Of a stretch of 64,000 nt of DNA, positions 39,787 through 51,579 are shown in pieces. How positions within the stretch are numbered: position 1 is the first letter of the stretch; each line of letters begins with the position of its first letter. Source of the DNA: Chlorokybus atmophyticus (taxonomy: Eukaryota > Streptophyta > Chlorokybophyceae > Chlorokybales > Chlorokybaceae); the NCBI GenBank assembly GCA_009103225.1, contig RHPI01002076.1, forward strand, positions 126,755 to 190,754. The letters are read 5' to 3'. The notes below the pieces were generated by a model. The model saw only the letters and a list, made by a program, of their open reading frames with translations, was not told the origin of the DNA and ran no database searches. The position numbers and the translations under genes are program-made.

Positions 39787-42340
39787 TCACTCGTCTTCGT
39801 GCCGAAACCAGCACCGGTGCGCGCCGTGGCGGCAGGCAGCCAGCGTGCCGTAGCGGCACATGCGGTCGTAGCGCCGCACTCGCTGTCGCATGTTCAAGTT
39901 GTGGTCACCGGCATTACCACCGTGCTGACGTTGTATGTCAACTTGAAACCTCAGGATGATATCATCATCGTCATCCACCTGTGGCTCAGGCGGCGGGCGC
40001 TTGAAAAGTCCGCACTGGCAGCCTGGCCGGCCGTGCTGGTTGTTGGCGTTGGGACTCTGATTGACATATGCGACGCCGCACTGAACACGCAGACAATAAG
40101 TAGTCCAAGTCTGCATGACAACGTGACTCACTTCTAATGTAGGTTGTACGATACAACACACGCTCATCATATCAATCAATGCGTGCGCGTGCGTGGATGC
40201 TTGAATACTACGCGCATAGTGCGTGCATTGATGTGCATGTGCACGCACATCATGTTCGTGCACATGCACACCAACGAACGCACACACTGTGCATGCGCGT
40301 ACATGCATGCGTGCACAAATCTGGGAACATGTGATGCAATCTGTGTCATGCAGTGCTTAATAAGCATGCGGTGCGCACCTGATAGCAGAAGGCTGATCTG
40401 CAGCGGCACAGCAAGAAGTTGCAGCCGTCAGGGTTCCTTTCCACCATATGCTTGCAACTCGGACATTGACGCCAATGTTTCTGCTGAGCCAGGTGCAACA
40501 GCTGCAAATCTTCTGCCGTCCTGTTTAGAAAACCAAGCAACTTAGAACTGCTAGATGTTGTGCTCAGCTGTTGTGCTCAGCAAGTGTGTACACAGAGTTA
40601 TACCTCAGGTGGTCAGGCAGCGCCTGATACTCTTCGCAGGAGTAGCCGGCGTGCCAGCTGATCCGGCACGAAGCACAAAAAGGGCGGTGGCAGTTGACAC
40701 AGTTAGTTATGCCTTCCGGGTCAGGAATGTCCATAACAGTATCGCATTGCGCATACGGGCAGTACACTACGTTCTCCATGCCGGCCTCATCCGCCAGATG
40801 TTGGAAGAGAGCCACCTGCTCGGCATCACCTTGAACAATTTCCTGCACATCGTCAAGCCCAAAAGCCCACCTGTACAGGTGGTACGCATCTGTGCAGGTA
40901 CTATGGGACCACATGGATATAGCAACGATACCGCGAAGGATGTTGCTACACGCATGCACGCACGCACTTACATGCAACCCGGAATTGCGCATTTGATTGG
41001 GTATTTGTGTTGCTTGAGCTCATTGCGGATGTACTCAGCCGCGCAGCAGACACAGATGTTGTGTTGGCAGACGCTCGCACGAGCGCTGGTTGAACACTCA
41101 GGCATGGCCTCTACATCCAGCGGCAGTGATGGATGGCATGTCCCCTGCAAACGACACACGTATTTATGCAAGTTATGACAAGAACAGTGACAATTGTTAG
41201 GCGGCATGTGTGAAACACAAAAGAGCTCACCGATGCTGGCACTGATTCAAGGCAAATCATGCAGTCAGTCAAGTTAGGGTCATCTTCTTCACTTGAGGCC
41301 TTCTCCGCGCATGAACCAATTGCTCCCTTGAGCTTGCAATCGTCCAAAACCGATGGTTCTGAGATACTTGAACCCACTGCCACACGGAGTTGACGCATGT
41401 TGTCAGGAGTTACAACTCCTAACAACTGTACATCAGCTTGTTAACAACCCGTTCATGTAAGGGCTATATACTAGCCTAGTAGGCTACTAGAACAACATAG
41501 TGTGCAGTTCTTATTGTTTTGAGTGTTACCTGTTTTTTCGCCTTCAACTCCAACCGGCATCGGTCTCATGTAAGTGGCACCACGATCTTGCCACTCGTGC
41601 TCGGGAACGGCTGCCAGATACTTGGCGAAATCTTCATCGTGCGCGACAACTGTGTGCTGCCTTTGCTCAACTCCTTGCAGCGCCTCTGCCACCTGATGTA
41701 TGCACAAGCTCATCATGGTGTTGCATGTGCAGCTGATGCAATGGCATGAATGAGACTGTATGCTACCTCGCTGTCTCTAATTGCCTGCAGCACTTGAGAC
41801 AGGGCTTGAATCTGTTCGTCCAGTAAGGATAGGGCAACGTGCCACTCCGAAAGCTCCAGTGTTGCTGGCGCAACAGTCTTTTCACGTGCTGGCTGACTGC
41901 AGCTGCTGGTGACAAGTTTGGCTGCCGAGAAATGTCAGTAGTGAGCATACTATGCTCACTAGGCATGCATAGTATACATGCCTGATGCTTAACAAAAAGG
42001 GTGCAGTTAGTGATCTGTGGAGCTGCAGCATGACAGACAAGACGCTCTTGTACTGAACCACAGCTAGCATGCTGTGCTACATGATACATGACCACGCATG
42101 TTGCTACCTATTCAAAGATGCATGCACGCAGCAGGCACCCGCATGCACGCATAATTGCAAGGGCTCACCAACGTCTTCTTCTGCCAAATCGCCATAGGGA
42201 GAAGCACTGTCTTCAGGCTGAAGTTGAAGGCACAGCGCGAATACAGCGTCCTGCTCCAACTGCCGCTCCGCATGCAGCTCCTGTAGCTGGATCTCCAAAG
42301 CAAGGGCATATGCACCGCCACCAGCTGCCACCGCCATCAT
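39787..42340 (-). CDS. RBR-type E3 ubiquitin ligase with C-terminal CCCH finger (RBR-A)
   Basis: Eight exons join in frame to 503 aa: 42169-42340, 41767-41921, 41530-41692, 41231-41376, 40972-41144, 40604-40870, 40379-40520, 39787-40080. The N-terminus (MMAVAAGGGAYALALEIQLQ) is rich in LQLQ/Glu, then a coiled-coil segment (LSLLDEQIQALSQVLQAIRD). RING1 is CMIC...CQHNICVCC...CAIPGC. The IBR is CPYAQC...CVNCHRPFCASC. RING2 is CPSCKHMVERNPDGCNFLLC, with the last Cys in the position of the catalytic, ubiquitin-accepting Cys. After an acidic linker (DDDDD) comes MCRYGTLAACRHGAHRCWFR then H, a CX7CX6CX3H zinc-finger pattern, and the stop. The start at 42340 is chosen by homology with copies B and C; an in-frame ATG at 42388 exists. 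Family: ubiquitin transfer through a thioester on RING2. Confidence 0.9.
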
Positions 42341-43480
42341 GGACGCTCTTTGACCGCACCAGCTGGCCACAGCCCAACACACATTCACATGCCTATATAG
42401 TACTTACTTTGTACGCTGCTAGCTGAGGTTGATGTATTGTGATGGGCGTCATGCTATTATAGCCTCAGAGCGCGCTTAAACTCAAAGCGCTGACAATTGC
42501 TAACAATCAGCCGCTAGTCATGTGTGTGAGTGCACCAGTGATGGACCTTGTCACAACGTGCCTTGCCTGCCGTAGAAAACCGCAAGGGCTGCGATGGCTC
42601 CAGCGCCAGCACAGGGCAAGCTCAAGAGAAGCTCGCCTTGCTCCAGCTTACGTCTACCGGGGCGTGTGGCCTGGCCTTTTAAAGGCGGTTAGCTTCCAGC
42701 CTTTCACTGTAAACCTGGAGGCTATACTACGGTAGTTGCATACTTGAGCAACACTGGGCGTGCCATGCGACCAGCCTGAGCCACCGCACAGCTTGTGACT
42801 GTGCGGCACATAGCTTGATATAAGACATGGTAATTGAGCACTCGTTTCAATGAACGGACTTGAGTTGCTTTCCAGCTGTGCTTACTTCATGCATGAGCCT
42901 AGCCCGTACTAGTAGCTTCAGTCTACCGCCTCCCAGGGTATATGCTTGTGTCACACAGTATGCGCCACTCAGGTCGCAGCGCAACACGAAACCATAATCA
43001 GCTACCCCTACTGTACTTGTTGCTGGCCCACCTTGGTGTTTCTTTTGAGCTGTAACCCGTGTCACCTTCAGTTGTACCAGGCATGTGCAAGCTTGCGCAT
43101 GCCATGGAGTCTCGTCACAGAGGTGAAAGCTTGATGCACCCGCATTGAGCCGCAGGGCATGGTCTCCCACGCACGCCTGCCCCTCGGCCTCAAAAGCACT
43201 CGCGACGACACACCAGCGAGCCAAGACGGTCGCCGCCGCCGCCGCCACCACCCAGCATGCTGCACCACACAAACATGGCAGTGCCCCGTCCGGGGGCGAC
43301 AGTAGCAGTGACTGACTCCAAAACCATGGGCCATCCAGTGGAGTCATTGCTACTGTCACTGATGGGCATCCAGCAGGCTGAACTCTGTCGTCGGTGTTCC
43401 CTTTCTCCTAGTCAGGAGCAACAGCGTGCGTGGGTTTTATACTCACCAAAGAAAGAAACGCCTATGAAGGCGCAGCTGAT
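42341..43480 (-). other. RBR-A upstream flank, shared with copies B and C
   Basis: Blocks such as AACGTGCCTTGC, GGGCTGC.ATGG, CTTGC.CATGCC.TGGAGTCTC and CTCCCACGCACGCCTG recur upstream of RBR-B (49.9-50.6 kb) and RBR-C (55.6-56.3 kb). A minus-strand frame (42847-43359) includes EGQACVGDHALRLNAG, related to HGQACVGGHARLSAG (B) and HGQASVEDHALLLRAG (C), so an upstream exon or gene may exist. Not proven coding. Confidence 0.6.
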
Positions 43481-44269
43481 CTGAGCTGAGGTGAGTTGAG
43501 CACTGCTGGCAGTGTGGAGATACTGCACCGCAGCTACAGGGAGGTGCAGTTCAGCAAAAAATGGTTGAGCAATCTTGAATTTGAAGGTGAGCGACAGTGG
43601 GTGTGTGAACCCTAGCATCATATAGAGACGGCCTCAGGGCATGCTTTCGCTGCTCTGCTCATGAGCAACTGGTGCTGCTAATACATATCAATGAGTGAGG
43701 TGTACTGCACGGAGGTGTTGAGATCTTGGGCTGAAATTGTACCACAAAAGTACATCAACACTGACGCAAACCTAATTTGTGCTATTGCTGCTACTCAGTA
43801 GCAGCAATAGCACACTCTAGGTCGAAGGCTTGGAGGCTTCAAGTACAGGCCATTCGTGGTAGCAGCAGGAGTGACTAACATCAAGTCGTGAGGTCAAGTA
43901 GGAATGAAAGATCAAGGTTAAGAAGGCGGATGACGATTCTACTTATCCTCTTATGTTCAACGTTTGTGCCAGGTACATGTGTGCCAACATTAGTATGCAA
44001 TCAATGTGGTAGGTGTGCACGCGGAATCAAAGAGGTTGAACCGCTGGTACCACCGAGGTGTGAGCTCATGCATATATATACCACACCTCGCACGTGCCCA
44101 TGCCAGCCTCTGTGCTTTGCGCATGCCCATGCCATGCCAATCGACACAGCGTACGCTACTGAGGGCAAATGTAAACATAACGCCTGAAAGTAACTCTGCT
44201 TGCCCAGTGCCGGCAGCAGTGCAGCCAGCAGTTGCTGCCCATGGCCTATGAGGTTGACAATCGACGGAG
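43481..44269. other. Non-genic, between RBR-A flank and duplicated block
   Basis: About 790 bp with the 18-bp-stem hairpin at 43778-43814; no gene seen. Confidence 0.45.
43778..43814. repeat. Hairpin, 18-bp perfect stem
   Basis: TGTGCTATTGCTGCTACT and its exact inverse flank a single C (43796). The centre CTACTCAGTAG also occurs at 31462-31472 and 50679-50689 with different outer arms. Confidence 0.96.
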
Positions 44270-46020
44270 ATGCTGCAGGTGCTGCGCCTGTGGCTGGTGA
44301 TATATAAATTCTATTATGAGTATACCCATACCGTATGGGTTTGCTGTACGTATGTGACATACGTACAGCAAAGCATGATAATCTTGCTGCACTGCAGGAA
44401 GATGTGATATGTTGCAACATACTGCTGTAAAAAGTTGGTGGAAGGGGTGGATTCTGCCAGCCCAAGATGTGTTTCAAAGCAAGTTGCATCGCAGGTGCTG
44501 GTTGTGTGACAGCTATACTGACAGCTTGGGAGTGACTGAGCGTGCAGTTGGTGGTATTGCCAATACCAGTGGTGGCTGCCACAACTGGAAAACACGGTAG
44601 TGTGGTTTGCTGATGGCTTCCTTTGTGTTTAGCCTCAAGCTAGCCTCCCTGGCGTTTTGAAGCTGTTTGCTATGTAAACACCGTGGTTGCCAACTACGTG
44701 TCTAGTAGATGGTCTGCTAGACAATCAAGTGTTCTGGTTGTCCTCTGCATAGTTGGCTGTACTCAGGGTGATGCAATATAAGAAAGGGTTATGGCACGTC
44801 TCTACACACCGTGCGACACGCGCACAAACAAGCGCGTATACACATTGAATGTGCGTGCACGCGATGTGCATACAATGTGGCGTGCATTGGCGCATGCATT
44901 TGTATGCATGTCACTTGCATGCATGTGCGTGTACTACATGGCAGTGCGTGCAGGTCTGTGTGCTCGTGCGTGCGGGCCTGCATGCATAAGCGCACTCCCA
45001 TGCACACGGGTGTGTGCCGTAATGTGCATATGTGTGCCAGTGCACACTCCGATTGTGAAGTTGTCACAGGCGCACATAGCGTATGTGTGCTTATTGCGAA
45101 GGGCCCAGGAGCATGCGCGCGTGATTATGCTCGCCCAAGTGCGTACACACTTGCATGCTTTGCAATTTTGCACACTGCATGCGTGCGCATGTTGTACGCG
45201 TGTTCATGTGCTTATGGGCGCATACAGGCAGTGCCTGTGTGTGCATGCATGCGTGCGCATGTGCGTGTGCATTTGTGCACCTTCATGCTTGGGCCCGTGT
45301 GTGCGCATAATCAGCGATGTAACCCACAGGCGAGAAACGTATATATGTTCGCGCAGAGGCACGCATGCACGCACACAAGCGTGCGCGTGCACACACACAC
45401 ACACACATACACACACACTGGCTGTACATGTATCCTTTACCTGGAGTAGTCAATACATGAAACCTTCTTGTGTAAACCTGCACGTACTCCTGCTCAGCAC
45501 AACCTGCTTAGCACAATACTCACGCCTTCTAGAAACACCATATGTGTGTGCACATACACGTGCGTATATCATGATGGAGGCAGCATCATCTTGCTGCTAC
45601 ATGCATGCTGCTTAATCATGCTGGTATCTCCGTGGTTGAGCATGCGCACATTCGCATGCTCACACCTGCACACCTGTGTTAGTCCGCACAGCACATTCTA
45701 TCTGTGTTTGTGTAGGCTACACAGAGCTGCCAGCATAGAGCATGCCACAGTCAGTGTGCTGTCCGCACTGCATAGTACTGCAGCATTCTTGCTGGCAACA
45801 AGCGCTGCGTGCATGACGTTTGTATTCAATAATGCAGAGACACATTGCAGTATGCTTCTAGCTGGCATGCCAAGTACCAAGGTTGCATGCGCAGCACCTG
45901 TGAAGTTGAAACTCAAGGTATGGCTGTTCAGACGAGGAACTTGCTGCTCAGACATGTTTGCTGTTGTCAACTTGTCGCATGGTGCACGTGATAGGGAGCC
46001 AAGGAACCCGATGCCTTCGT
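44270..46020. repeat. Segmental duplication block S, copy 1
   Basis: Matches 52.89-55.56 kb in the same orientation. Anchors in order: GGTGCTGCGCCTGTGGC (44278/52902), AAGGGCCCA.GAGC..G (45098/53443), ACCTTCTTGTGTAA (45460/54898), TGCAGCATTCTTGCTGGCAA (45778/55263) and GCAGCACCTGTGA (45893/55377). It includes a long R-Y tract (44790-45420). No conserved reading frame. Confidence 0.8.
44340..44372. repeat. Hairpin, 16-bp perfect stem
   Basis: TTTGCTGTACGTATGT and its exact inverse around one G (44356); a 7-bp hairpin CCCATAC.GTATGGG lies immediately upstream. The homologous site in block S copy 2 lacks it. Confidence 0.95.
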
Positions 46021-47429
46021 CATGAAAGACATCTTGTGTATACCTATTGATGAACTCAAGCGAACTCGCAAGCTAATTGGGCAGGGTACATGCCAATGTC
46101 AGTGGAGTTGCCTGCATGTCCACATGACTCGCAGGGACCCCCCTGTGATGCAGTCAACTCGGAACCGATCAATGGGAGCTGAAGTACACAATGTGCAGAA
46201 TGTCTGAGCACAGCGACGGTCTTGGATGAGTCACTCACCAATCAGCCTTCCCACCATTTCCATGGCATTGAAATGGTGGGAAGGCTGATTGTGTAGGGAA
46301 GTGGTATTTGTCTTCGTGTGGTGAGCTAGTTATGAAGTGTACATCAAATGCAGGACATGCATGTGGGTGTTGAACTCGCGTGCGGCATGCACTTGACACT
46401 ATGCATGACATGACATGCGTGTGACACTTTGTATGCGACTAATCGGGGATCCTATCTTTTTATACACACACACACGCGGGAGTCCGCTGGTCGTTGTGGT
46501 CGTGATGATGTTCCTGGTCAAGGCTGACGCTGCCGGCCATGTGACAGGTACTCTGGCTGTGGGAACTACTTGGGGGTCATGCATGTAGGGATGGCCCATC
46601 GTAGCGGTAGAACCAGCACATAGCCTGGCGGTCATAAAGGTGGTGTGTTGATGGCTGCATGCTGCGATGTGATAAGCTGATTGCAACTATGCTTTTGCTG
46701 TGCAAGAATGATACAATGGACCGCATGCAACGAGATGCTAGCAAGCGTAGCTGCCTACCCAATACACGCACATGCCTAGACATTCACGCACTTTGTGTCT
46801 GCATGCGCAGTCCGTCCCTACCTTGACAAAACGTCCGACATGGCAAGGTACTCGCTAAGGCGGTGACGGCCACAGCAATTTGGTTCATGTAGTTGTGGCG
46901 CAATTATGGTACACTTCTTGTCTCATTATTACGTACAACATGTTATACGGGCGAGGCCTTTGTTGCACATCATGGCCGGCTGGGATCGCTCACACGCAGG
47001 CTGGCATTACAAATGCAACGGCTTCAACACGCGTACAACTGATCTCCACGACATGTGCTGATTCCAATTGGCACGTGTCATCATGGTTATTTTCACGTTA
47101 GCTTAAATAGTCTCTGGCAAATTGTTGGCCCTCTCCAGAAGATGTGTGTTTGGGGACCGACACTGTGCAGTACCCCACCCACATCATGTCATCATGTGTT
47201 CATCAGTGAGAAGGACTAGGCAGCGGTGTTGTTTCGGTCAGGCTTGGTAATGCACAAGCTGCCTGCTACTTTCATGCCAACTAGGCCCTACTAGTGCCTA
47301 GTTAGCATGACACTGCCTTGTGTTGCAGCTGTCTAGTGGACAGCTGCGACACAGTGCCAGTCCCTTAGTACACCCAACAAACTGTCGTTTATGCAAGTGA
47401 AGTAGCTAGCTAGGGAAGGTGCTCACAGG
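46021..47429. other. Non-genic, downstream of RBR-B
   Basis: About 1.4 kb holding the 22-bp-stem hairpin at 46239-46291 and the presumed RBR-B 3' UTR. No other gene seen. Confidence 0.45.
46239..46291. repeat. Hairpin, 22-bp perfect stem
   Basis: Left arm 46239-46260 begins CAATCAGCC and ends CACCATTTC; right arm 46270-46291 is its exact inverse; the loop is CATGGCATT. The longest perfect stem noticed in the window. Confidence 0.97.
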
Positions 47430-49791
47430 CTAGACATCTGGTTCATCTTCATGGCGAAACCAGCAGCGGTGCATGCCGTAGCGGCAGGCATCTAGATTGC
47501 CATAGCGGCACATGCGGTTGTAGCGACGCACTCGCTGTCGAAGGTCCACCAGCACGTTGTGGGCATCGGCATTTCCAGCGCCGTCATCATCCTCTAACGC
47601 CTGCGGGTCAGGCGGCGGGCGGTCGAAAAGTCCACACTGGCAGCCTGGCCTGCCGTGCTGGTTGTTGGCATTGGCATCCAGATTGATGTACGCGACACCG
47701 CACTGAGCATGTAGTAATGAGTTGGCAGCTACATCTTAGCAGATCTCATGATGCGTGTCGTTGTGTGTGCATGTGCGCATGCATTAGTGGGTGCACAAGT
47801 ACATGCGTCCGTGCGTGCGTGTGGGAATCTATCCTCTGGCCATGCAGAATTTAGTACACTGCATCGCTGCAGCAGACACCTGATAGCAGAATGCTGACTT
47901 GCAGCGGCACATCATGAAGTTGCAGCCGTCCAGGTTCCTCTCCACCATGTGCTTGCAGTTTGGACAGCGACGCCAAAGTTTTTGCTGAGCCAGGCGCAAC
48001 ACCTGCAGATCTTCTGCAGTTCTGTTCGCAGACCCAACAACTTAACACAACAGTCAGCAATGCTAACTGTTGTGTTAACACATACACATGTTGTGACACC
48101 TTGAATGGTCAGGCAGCGCCTGGTACTCCTCGCACGAGTAGCCAGCGTGCCAGGCAGTTTGGCATGTAGCGCAGAAAGGGCGGTGGCAGTTGAAACAGTC
48201 AGTCTTGCTTTTGGGGTTGGGTATGTCCATGACGGCCTCGCACTGTGCGTGCGGGCAGTACACTCTGTTCTTCATGCCAGCCTCCACTGCCAGACGCTGG
48301 ACGAGAGCCAACCGCTTGGCATCATGTCGAATAACCTTGTTCACATCCTCAAGACCAAAAGCCCACCTGTACAGGTGGTCAACATGTGCGTACCATGAGA
48401 CCACAACAGGCGACTAACGTTTGAATGTTGCCTGATTGTTTACACGAGCAAGCAGTGTAAGTGACTTACTTGCAACCCGGGTGCGCGCATGTGATGGGAT
48501 ACTTGTGTTCATCAAGCTCGATGCGGATGTACTCGGCAACGCACATGGAACAGATGTTGTGCTTGCAGCCGCCGGCGCTGCTTGCACGGGCGCTGGTTGA
48601 GCACTTGGGCACAGCCGCAATGTCCAGCGGCAACGATGGATGGCAAGTCTCCTGCAAACCCCAAATATACTTGGGCAGGTATGAGAACAGTTCAACTAGT
48701 ATGTACAGTGTTTCAAACAACGACAAAGCTCACCGTCAGTGGCACTGATTCAAGACAAATCATGCAGTCAATCAAGGCCTTTTCCGCGCACAAGCCAACC
48801 ACTCCCTTACGTTTTTTCAACGGCGATGCCTCTGCCAGAGCCAGTGACAGAGCCAGTCAGACTCAATGAAAACCACTGCCATAAAGAATGCACCCATCTT
48901 ATCGGGAGTTTAGCAAAGTTTTGAAACAGCTACGACTGATATTGTGTTGGTATTGTTCGGGTGTTACCAGTTTCTTCGCCTCCAGACGGTATTGGTCTGG
49001 AATAAGTATTGCCATGAACCCGCCACTCATGCTCGGGAACAGCTGCTAAATACTTGGCGAACTCAGCGTCGTGCGCGACAACTGTGCGCTGCCTTTCCTC
49101 AACCTCATGCATAGCCACTGCCACCTGATGTACGCACCACTTCGGAGTGCGCTGTTGCTTCTGCAGCGCATGCATATGCATGCACAACACTTTTTCCACA
49201 ATAATACGCTACCTCGCTGTCCTTGATTGCCTGCTGCACTTGACTTAGGGCTTGGATCTGTTCGTCAAGCAAGGACAGGGCCTCGTTGCACTCCGACAGC
49301 TGCAGTGTTGGCGCAACACTGCAGCCGCTGCTGGTGACATCTTTAGCTGCCCAGGTATGTCAGTAGCGTACACATGCCAGGTTACCTCTAACAGTACTTT
49401 CAGTGACCAATGGAACTCCAAGTGCACCATGAAAGACAATAGGCCGCATGTTGTCTGTCATGCTGGAGGCAGGCAGGAAGATGCCGGGTTATAGTTCAGT
49501 ACAAGCCGGGATTTTATTGAACTACAACTTGCTGTGCTACCTGAAACCATGAGCCCAAGTTGTTATCTCCTCAAAACTGCTTGCGTGCCTGCGCAGTTCA
49601 AGGAGCTCACCGCCAGCGTCTTCCGCTGCTGACTCGCAGTCATAGGGTGGATCAGCGTCGTCAGGCTGCAGTTGAAGGCACAGCGCCAAGGCAGCGTCCT
49701 GCTCCAGCTGCCGCTGCGCATGGAGCTCCTGCAGCTGGAGCTCCAAAGCAAGCGCATATGCATCGCCACCATCGCCATCTACCGCCATCAT
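47430..49791 (-). CDS. RBR-type E3 ubiquitin ligase with C-terminal CCCH finger (RBR-B)
   Basis: Eight exons join in frame to 477 aa: 49611-49791, 49213-49346, 48968-49124, 48734-48831, 48470-48651, 48100-48366, 47880-48021, 47430-47702. Layout as in copy A: LALELQLQELHAQRQLEQDA, coiled coil, RING1 (DCMICLESVPLT...CKHNICSMC...CAHPGC), IBR (CPHAQC...CFNCHRPFCATC), RING2 (CPNCKHMVERNLDGCNFMMC, active-site-position Cys last), acidic linker, then CRYGNLDACRYGMHRCWFRH (CX7CX6CX3H). Exon 4 is 48 bp shorter than in A: the acceptor used by A is present but would lead into a stop, and a downstream CTGGCAG acceptor restores the frame. A 13-bp-stem hairpin sits in intron 6. Both strongly predicted intact copies lie on the minus strand. 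Confidence 0.9.
48042..48078. repeat. Hairpin in RBR-B intron 6, absent from A and C
   Basis: Arms TTAACACAACAGT and ACTGTTGTGTTAA (13 bp) plus an inner AGC/GCT pair. Introns 6 of RBR-A and RBR-C keep only the right-arm-like sequence (TGTTGT). Confidence 0.93.
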
Positions 49792-49868
49792 AAAGGATTC
49801 TTAAGCAAACCAGCCAGCCGCTTAACACCATCCTTGCCTTGGACTCTCGGGTGCTGAATGGCCTCAGG

Positions 49869-49895
49869 CAGCATGCGTACAAAGTACGCATGCTG
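49869..49895. repeat. Hairpin shared by RBR-B and RBR-C flanks
   Basis: CAGCATGCGTAC, AAA, GTACGCATGCTG. An identical element lies at 56298-56324 in the inverted flank of RBR-C; the RBR-A flank has only one arm (GTACGC.TGCT). Confidence 0.95.
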
Positions 49896-50252
49896 AAGTG
49901 GATGTGACGTGATAAGCATTTCCTCACAGCGCAGAAACAATTGCTGTCAACTGCCATTGGTCAGCCGTCCAATCATCAGTGTGGGATTGCACAACGTGCC
50001 TTGCTGTTAAACCTGGGTGGGGCTGCAATGGTAACTACAGAACCGCCGGTGGAGCAAGGCTTGCTCCAGCCAAGGCGGTTAGCTTCCCGCCTCGCACCAT
50101 CTCAAACCCTGCTTGGTCTCCGCAGGGGCTTGCCTAACTTGGTGTCCCTTTGAGCTGCTTCCGACGAGAAACGGGAGGCTCCCGTGTCATCGTCAGCTGT
50201 GCCCGGCATGTGCAAGCTTGCATGCCTGGTATATGCCGGCATGGAGTCTCCT

Positions 50253-50280
50253 CATGGAGGAGAAGCGCTTCTCCTCCATG
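50253..50280. repeat. 28-bp perfect palindrome unique to RBR-B flank
   Basis: CATGGAGGAGAAGC followed by its exact inverse. RBR-C has the left arm (CACGGAGGAGAAGC) followed by unrelated sequence. Confidence 0.96.
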
Positions 50281-50640
50281 CTAGCTCGGCAACCCGCACT
50301 GAGCCGCGCATGGCCTCCCACGCACGCCTGGCCATGGGCCTTGTTGATCGTCACCTGCGCCCAAACACCGTGTCGGCGCCGCCCAGTGTCTGTGGGCCAC
50401 AGAGCAGGGCCGGCCGCCGCCGCCACCCAGCACACTGCACTACAAACACGCCCCCAGCACTGCGTCAGGGCACTGGCCTGGGAGTCTTTGCCACGTTCAT
50501 CGCAAGCAAGCTATACTCTGGTAGCGACGGCGATGGTGGACCCTTGCTTAGAGCAGTTGCGACACAAGCCTGCGTTGGAATCCTGATCAGCGAACAGGAT
50601 TCGTCAAAGGCGCAGCTGAGCTGAGGTTAGTTAAGCGGAG

Positions 50641-51575
50641 CTACGGTAATAGTGACACTGCTAAGTGCTGCTAGCTTACTACTCAGTAGGCTAGCACAGT
50701 GCATGCTGCTGCTGCGATTCTAGCAGTAGGGATTGACTAGCAGAAAGACTTGACAGGTCACCAATCGGGTAAGCGAACAGGCAAATGCCGAGAAGGCAGG
50801 CGTTATTCTTTAGCTTGTGGTGCAAGATACATGCGTGCCATCGAGTAGCTTGCATGCATGCACTATCACATGGCATGTTCAGAAGCTGAAGTTTGTCTGC
50901 TGGTGCTTTCATGCTCTATGCGCTTACACAACTTGCACACATGCCACGGGATTTGCTCAATGTGGTCTTGACAGATTATAAGCAAAACGACTAGGAAATC
51001 TCAACCAGTGCCGACAACCCAGCCATCACACAATGAGTGCACTTCGCTGTTCATAACCTGTCGTCCATGGCTGCTGTAGTGCACGAGAGTTTACTAGCCT
51101 TGGCAGCAGCATGTCTTGTTTTAGGACGCTCGAAGGTGCTACATGGTTGACGCGGCATTAGCCAGCATATATGGCGGCGTACTGTACTACATGCTAACGT
51201 TTGTCGTTGATGTAGTATCAGTCGTATCCCATGTGACAGCATCCACTACATTACCCTTTGGGGGTAACTGTTGATTTTAACATGAATACAGTGCGTTCAC
51301 TTGTTATTAATGGTACAATTCTTACTGCTTACATTGTGCACCGGGCTGAACAAGTCAGGTCCGCTTGACCCAATCACTGGACTTCATTCAACTGGTTGTT
51401 GAAGCAGCGCCCGTCGTTCAGGCATGTCACAGGCTGTAAGTTGGTTGCGTGTGCTGTGCGTCCTGTACTTGTTCACCTGTCATTGACATGTGATGCCATC
51501 AAGTACTAAGCAGGTGTGGCGTCAATCTCATGCCTAGAGTCCTTGTTGCGAAGGTCACAGATTATGTTTTCTTAT
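50641..51575. other. Non-genic insertion region between RBR-B flank and repeat R
   Basis: About 0.9 kb, including a GCTAGC...CTACTCAGTAG...GCTAGC hairpin (about 50670-50696). No gene. Confidence 0.4.
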
Positions 51576-51579
51576 TTAT

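Larger units (their letters stand above)
49792..50640 (-). other. RBR-B upstream flank (shared block)
   Basis: Homologous to the RBR-A and RBR-C flanks. Contains the palindromes at 49869-49895 and 50253-50280 and the HGQACVGGHARLSAG frame on the minus strand. Confidence 0.6.

Noticed and set aside
44790-45615. 274- and 212-residue Cys/His/Ala-rich frames
   Set aside because: Composition artefacts of alternating GT/GC/AC DNA; overlapping frames look alike and the block S copy at 53 kb does not keep the frame.
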